Assembly (NCBI RefSeq): GCF_003265705.1 | Contig: NW_020312785.1 | Coordinates: 129,152,486-129,216,485, forward strand | Reading direction: 5' to 3' | Length of the DNA: 64,000 bases | Origin: Callorhinus ursinus | Lineage: Eukaryota > Chordata > Mammalia > Carnivora > Otariidae | Part shown: piece after piece, positions 61,030 through 64,000 of the stretch | Position numbering within the stretch: the first letter of the stretch is position 1 | Layout: each line of letters starts with the position of its first letter | Notes under the pieces: generated by a model | Told to the model about the DNA's origin: nothing | What the model saw: only the letters and a program-made list of their open reading frames with translations | Database searches by the model: none | Translations under genes and position numbers: made by a program

Positions 61030-62330
61030 GTCTCTGCTCTCATCTGAATAAGCAAGGACGTGCCATCAATCCACAGGAAAGTATAAGACCCTGGGCCAGA
61101 GCAGTCAAGTTTTGGGGGGTTACCTGGTCAGGTTAAGATGTGTCTCCTACTGGGCTCTGTGACTGACAAGATCCAACAGTTTCCGATTCCTAAGACAGTT
61201 AGGCAACTGCAAGGGTTCCTAGATCTCCTGGGGTACTATAGGGCTGTAAACCCAATCTAGCACAATGCCTGTACCCTCTATACCATCTGGTGGAAAAGGC
61301 AGCCCATTGGCATTGGGCAAAACATTAAGCTGGCTTTGACCAAGCTATTAATTACTCAAGCACAGGCCTCAGGAATGCCTTTACCTAGTATCCCCATGAC
61401 CCTAGATGTGACCACTATGCCAAATGGGATAAGTTGGGCATTTTGGAAGGAAGAGCATAGAAAGTTAACTCTATTGAACTTTTGATCACAAGTCTGGAAG
61501 GGAACAAAGATACGATACTTTCCTATTGAACAACAAGTATAGGGGGCTATAAGGCCCTTCAACAAGTGAAGCCCCTAACTGCCACTCTTCCAGTAATTGT
61601 CCAGACTGGGTTGCCTATAATGGGGTGGTTAGATTGTATATTCACAAGACCAGCCTCTGCCGTAACACCAGCCCCTACACTGCAAAGATGGCATACTTAC
61701 GTACAACAACAGTGTTCTTGACAACGGTCCCATGGGAGCGTTGAATTACATGGTATCTTGGAGCCGGTAGAATATGAAACCTTTAATGATCACCCTCCCC
61801 CAAAAGCCTCCTACGGAGACCCCCTCACAAGCAAGGCACATACCCTATTTCTGAAGGTGCTTGGTATATGGGTGGCTCTCCTAGAAGGAATCCTAGTCAC
61901 TAACTGCAGGAATAATCCCACTCCAGACTGATACTATCTGGTTTGAGACTGCAGATAATAAAAGTAGCCAGTGGGCTGAATTGAGAGCTGCCTAGATGGT
62001 ATGTATGCATGAACCTTGACCCCTTACTCTCTGTATGGATAGTTAGGCTGTCTATAAGGGCCTGATGGGCTCAAGATGACTGGAAAGTTTTACAGAACCC
62101 ATTATGGGGAGAATTATGAAAGGATATGTGGAATATGGGACCCTGCTGCCTCCCATACTGTTTTCCATGTCTCAGTGCATAGGCCTGTCTCACACACTGG
62201 GAATACTGAGGCAGACATTTAGCAAAAATCAGGGCCCTTACCCCCATGCAAAGTTCAAAACTGGCTGCACGCTTATTGCAATGTAAGGCGGGTTGAAACA
62301 TAATGAAGGGAGCTGGCATGCTCCTTTGCT
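61030..62330 (+). pseudogene. pol: Proviral pol: connection and RNase H remnant
   Basis: Fragments such as KIQQF then LRQLQGFLDLLGYY-like text (61170-61245) and SQWAELRA at about 61968-61991 mark the thumb/connection and an RNase H active-site neighbourhood. Stops occur in every frame. Confidence 0.65.
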
Positions 62331-62935
62331 ATACTGACATCCTAGCAGCATCAGTAACTGCCTGATCTGCTCCCATTTGAGACCTAGGAAGTTCCACACA
62401 CCACAAGACACATACATCATGTGATCAAATTGTTTTTAGACTGCCAAACTGATTATATCGGCCGTCCAATCATGAGTCAAGGGAAAAAGAACACTAACTT
62501 GTGTGGATACAGCCAGGGCACATCTAAGTCCTTCCCTGTAAAAGAGCCAATCAAAATGCCACCAGCAATGCCCTAGAACAACTTAGTGCCATGTACAGAT
62601 ATCCTCAAAGGATAGATTGTGATATGGGAACACATTTCACTAGATATGATGTGAGGACATATATTGGTGGTTTCATTTACCCTACGATCCACAGGCCACC
62701 AGGCTAACTGAAAAGAATGGCATTCTTAAAGCTCAACTCAAAGCTCTCTTACAGACGCCATGGTTGCATGGATAGACAAGTCTTGCCAGAAACTATACAC
62801 TTGTTAAATTCGACTCAGACCATCTGTGGCACCACCCCAAATGCATGGTTAGGTACCAAAACCAGCATGCCTTGGACTATTGCCATCCAGAAAACGAGGC
62901 CTGAGACGCTGGTTGCTGAATTCTTAGCAGGCTAG
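62330..62935 (+). pseudogene. pol: Proviral pol: integrase remnant
   Basis: A stretch near 62619-62642 keeps an aspartate-glycine-type D..THF motif (conserved second acidic residue) and 62705-62735 keeps the E-containing EKNG-like motif about 30 codons later, the layout of the D,D(35)E core. Interrupted by stops. Confidence 0.6.
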
Positions 62936-63640
62936 GGACAACTGTGGTTCCAGTCTCCTCAGCCCATCCTCCTGGGGGAGGGAATTGAACGGGGGGTTAG
63001 AATGGCAACTTCCCCTGGAATGATAGGCTATTTCTTGCCAGAGTGAGAAATGTCCCAGAGAGCTAAAGTGGTCCCCATTGTTCCTGCTGGAGTTGGGGCC
63101 AAAACAGTCAACATAGACGTATTCCAGACAAGCATCCATACTGAAAGGCATTATAGTTGCCTTTCATGGCTGTTTGCACCACCTTTAATTTTACATGTAC
63201 AAACTGACTCTTGGGCCCCAGGGCAACATGTCTGGTATGTCCCACCTGCTCGTGCACCTCAGGCCACCTCTGTGCTCCTGACAAGGGCAAAGGCACTAGA
63301 ATCATCTCAATAGAGGAAGAGAATATCCCCAGACGAGTACCTACTAAACATTTACTCTTTTATCCTCAGCCTGCTGGTTCTCATGTTCTGGTAAAGGAAA
63401 CCCTTTCCTGCAATGAACATGGACATATGTGGATGGTTTACAATGAGATTCATGCTACATATGTGGTTTGCTTCCCTTTTCATAGGTCTCTTCTCCTGTT
63501 GCTATCTGTATTACTGCTGTGGTTTATGCCTTCAACTTGAACACAGTCTGGCAAAGGAACCTACTGCCAAGAGCCCCTCTCTAATGGCTCAAGGGAACAC
63601 TGCAGAAGAGATGGGCATGGGAGATTATGACAGCCATATT
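62936..63640 (+). other. Post-pol region of the provirus
   Basis: No confident match. The plus frame 63413-63643 carries a hydrophobic stretch (codons around 63440-63525) and a short polar tail ending just before the LTR, where an envelope transmembrane subunit would end. This could be an env relic or chance. Confidence 0.35.
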
Positions 63641-63652
63641 TGAGGGGTGGAG
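63641..63652 (+). other. Polypurine tract next to the 3' LTR
   Basis: tgaggggtggag immediately precedes the TGTGTGAACC start of the LTR, the expected place and composition for plus-strand priming. Confidence 0.7.
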
Positions 63653-64000
63653 TGTGTGAACCAAACTAACACCAAACTAACACCATCTTGGACAAATCCA
63701 CCATGATGACAGCTCTGTGACCAGAAGCTTTCTTAATTAACCACAGTCCCCCCTCCCCCATTCCTTCTGTTTAACCATACCCTTAGGGCATAATGTCCTT
63801 GATCCGCTCTGGAGATATGACTATGATTCTCAAACATTTCTTCCCAGTGGTCTCTCGGCCTGTACTCCTCAGCCTCTAGGGCTATAAAAGTAGGTCTTAT
63901 GGGGGGTAGGGTTGCAGAGATCTGCTTGTAGCTACCCAAGACACACCTGTCTGCAAGTCCCTTTAATAAACCATTTTTGTCAAGCTTGACTTGGCCATTT
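63653..64000 (+). repeat. 3' LTR, incomplete at window edge
   Basis: Matches the 5' LTR across its length. It retains a TATA-like ggctataaaagtagg at 63868-63882 and AATAAA at 63964-63969 within ccctttaataaacc. It carries its own duplication of the ccaaactaaca unit near its start (63661-63685). At least 348 bases; the right end is outside. Confidence 0.9.

Larger units (their letters stand above)
60120..61030 (+). pseudogene. pol: Proviral pol: reverse transcriptase remnant
   Basis: The frame at 60146-60340 encodes the start of the RT palm (KKPDGTWRM and DYREL are visible), then ends at a stop. The LDLANAF motif at 60366-60389 is cut by nested SINEs and resumes at 60805. The YxDD-type catalytic box near 60970 is degenerate, with the first aspartate changed. 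Known family role: copying viral RNA to DNA; here dead. Confidence 0.85.
57757..64000 (+). mobile_element. Endogenous retrovirus, decayed provirus, open at the right window edge
   Basis: An old provirus in an NKIRAS1 intron, opposite in orientation to NKIRAS1. It has a 5' LTR, primer-site-like sequence, a broken gag/leader region, pol with reverse transcriptase, RNase H and integrase remnants, a post-pol region, a polypurine stretch and a 3' LTR that runs off the window. The RT signature (residues of type KKPDGTWRM followed by DYREL, then LDLANAF) resembles class III spuma-like elements (ERV-L/ERV-S group); class I is less likely but not excluded. Many stops and frameshifts and five later SINE copies show that it cannot produce virus. 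Confidence 0.88.

Overview
The window is mammalian nuclear DNA from a carnivore. It holds about 40 tRNA-derived Can-SINE copies (head close to GGGGCGCCTGGGTGGCTCAG, body rich in CTCCCTCTCCC, tail AAATAAATAAAATCTT-A(n)) and one carnivore-type L1 3' end. The long form of the SINE body suggests an arctoid caniform such as a bear or pinniped, but the species cannot be fixed by eye.

Two protein-coding genes run tail to tail. UBE2E1 (+ strand, class E2 ubiquitin-conjugating enzyme) contributes its last three coding exons (44818-44950, 46073-46220, 47265-47362) and a 3' UTR ending near 48050. NKIRAS1 (- strand, kappaB-Ras1) contributes its last two coding exons (55712-55953, 49754-49996). The order and orientation match human 3p24 (UBE2E1-NKIRAS1). 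Everything from 1 to 44817 is most simply a large UBE2E1 intron, because no earlier exon was recognised there. Everything right of 55953 is NKIRAS1 intron.

Layout: 1-44.8 kb is intronic, filled with SINEs, antisense old L1 fragments (about 4.9-7.3, 11.9-13.1, 17.2-19.0, 25.5-28.1 and 32.6-33.6 kb), MIR/L2 and hAT relics, and an antisense processed BUB3 pseudogene (7832-9201) with a recognisable target-site duplication. 44.8-48.05 kb is the 3' part of UBE2E1. 48.05-49.75 kb is the convergent 3' gap. 49.75-55.95 kb holds the NKIRAS1 exons and an intron with L1, L2 and SINE copies. 57.63-57.76 kb is a Tigger-like DNA transposon end, cut by a degraded endogenous retrovirus (57757 to beyond 64000). 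That provirus has two LTRs, a broken pol and several later SINE insertions, one of them nested inside another within the reverse-transcriptase region.

UBE2E1 attaches ubiquitin or ISG15-type modifiers through its active-site Cys; NKIRAS1 restrains NF-kappaB signalling by binding IkappaB proteins. They are neighbours by conserved synteny, not a functional operon. I found no sign of a new multi-gene system. The most informative items are the retrocopy, the nested transposon history, the differing LTR lesions, a CpG-dense intronic patch and a minimal 52-bp SINE insertion.
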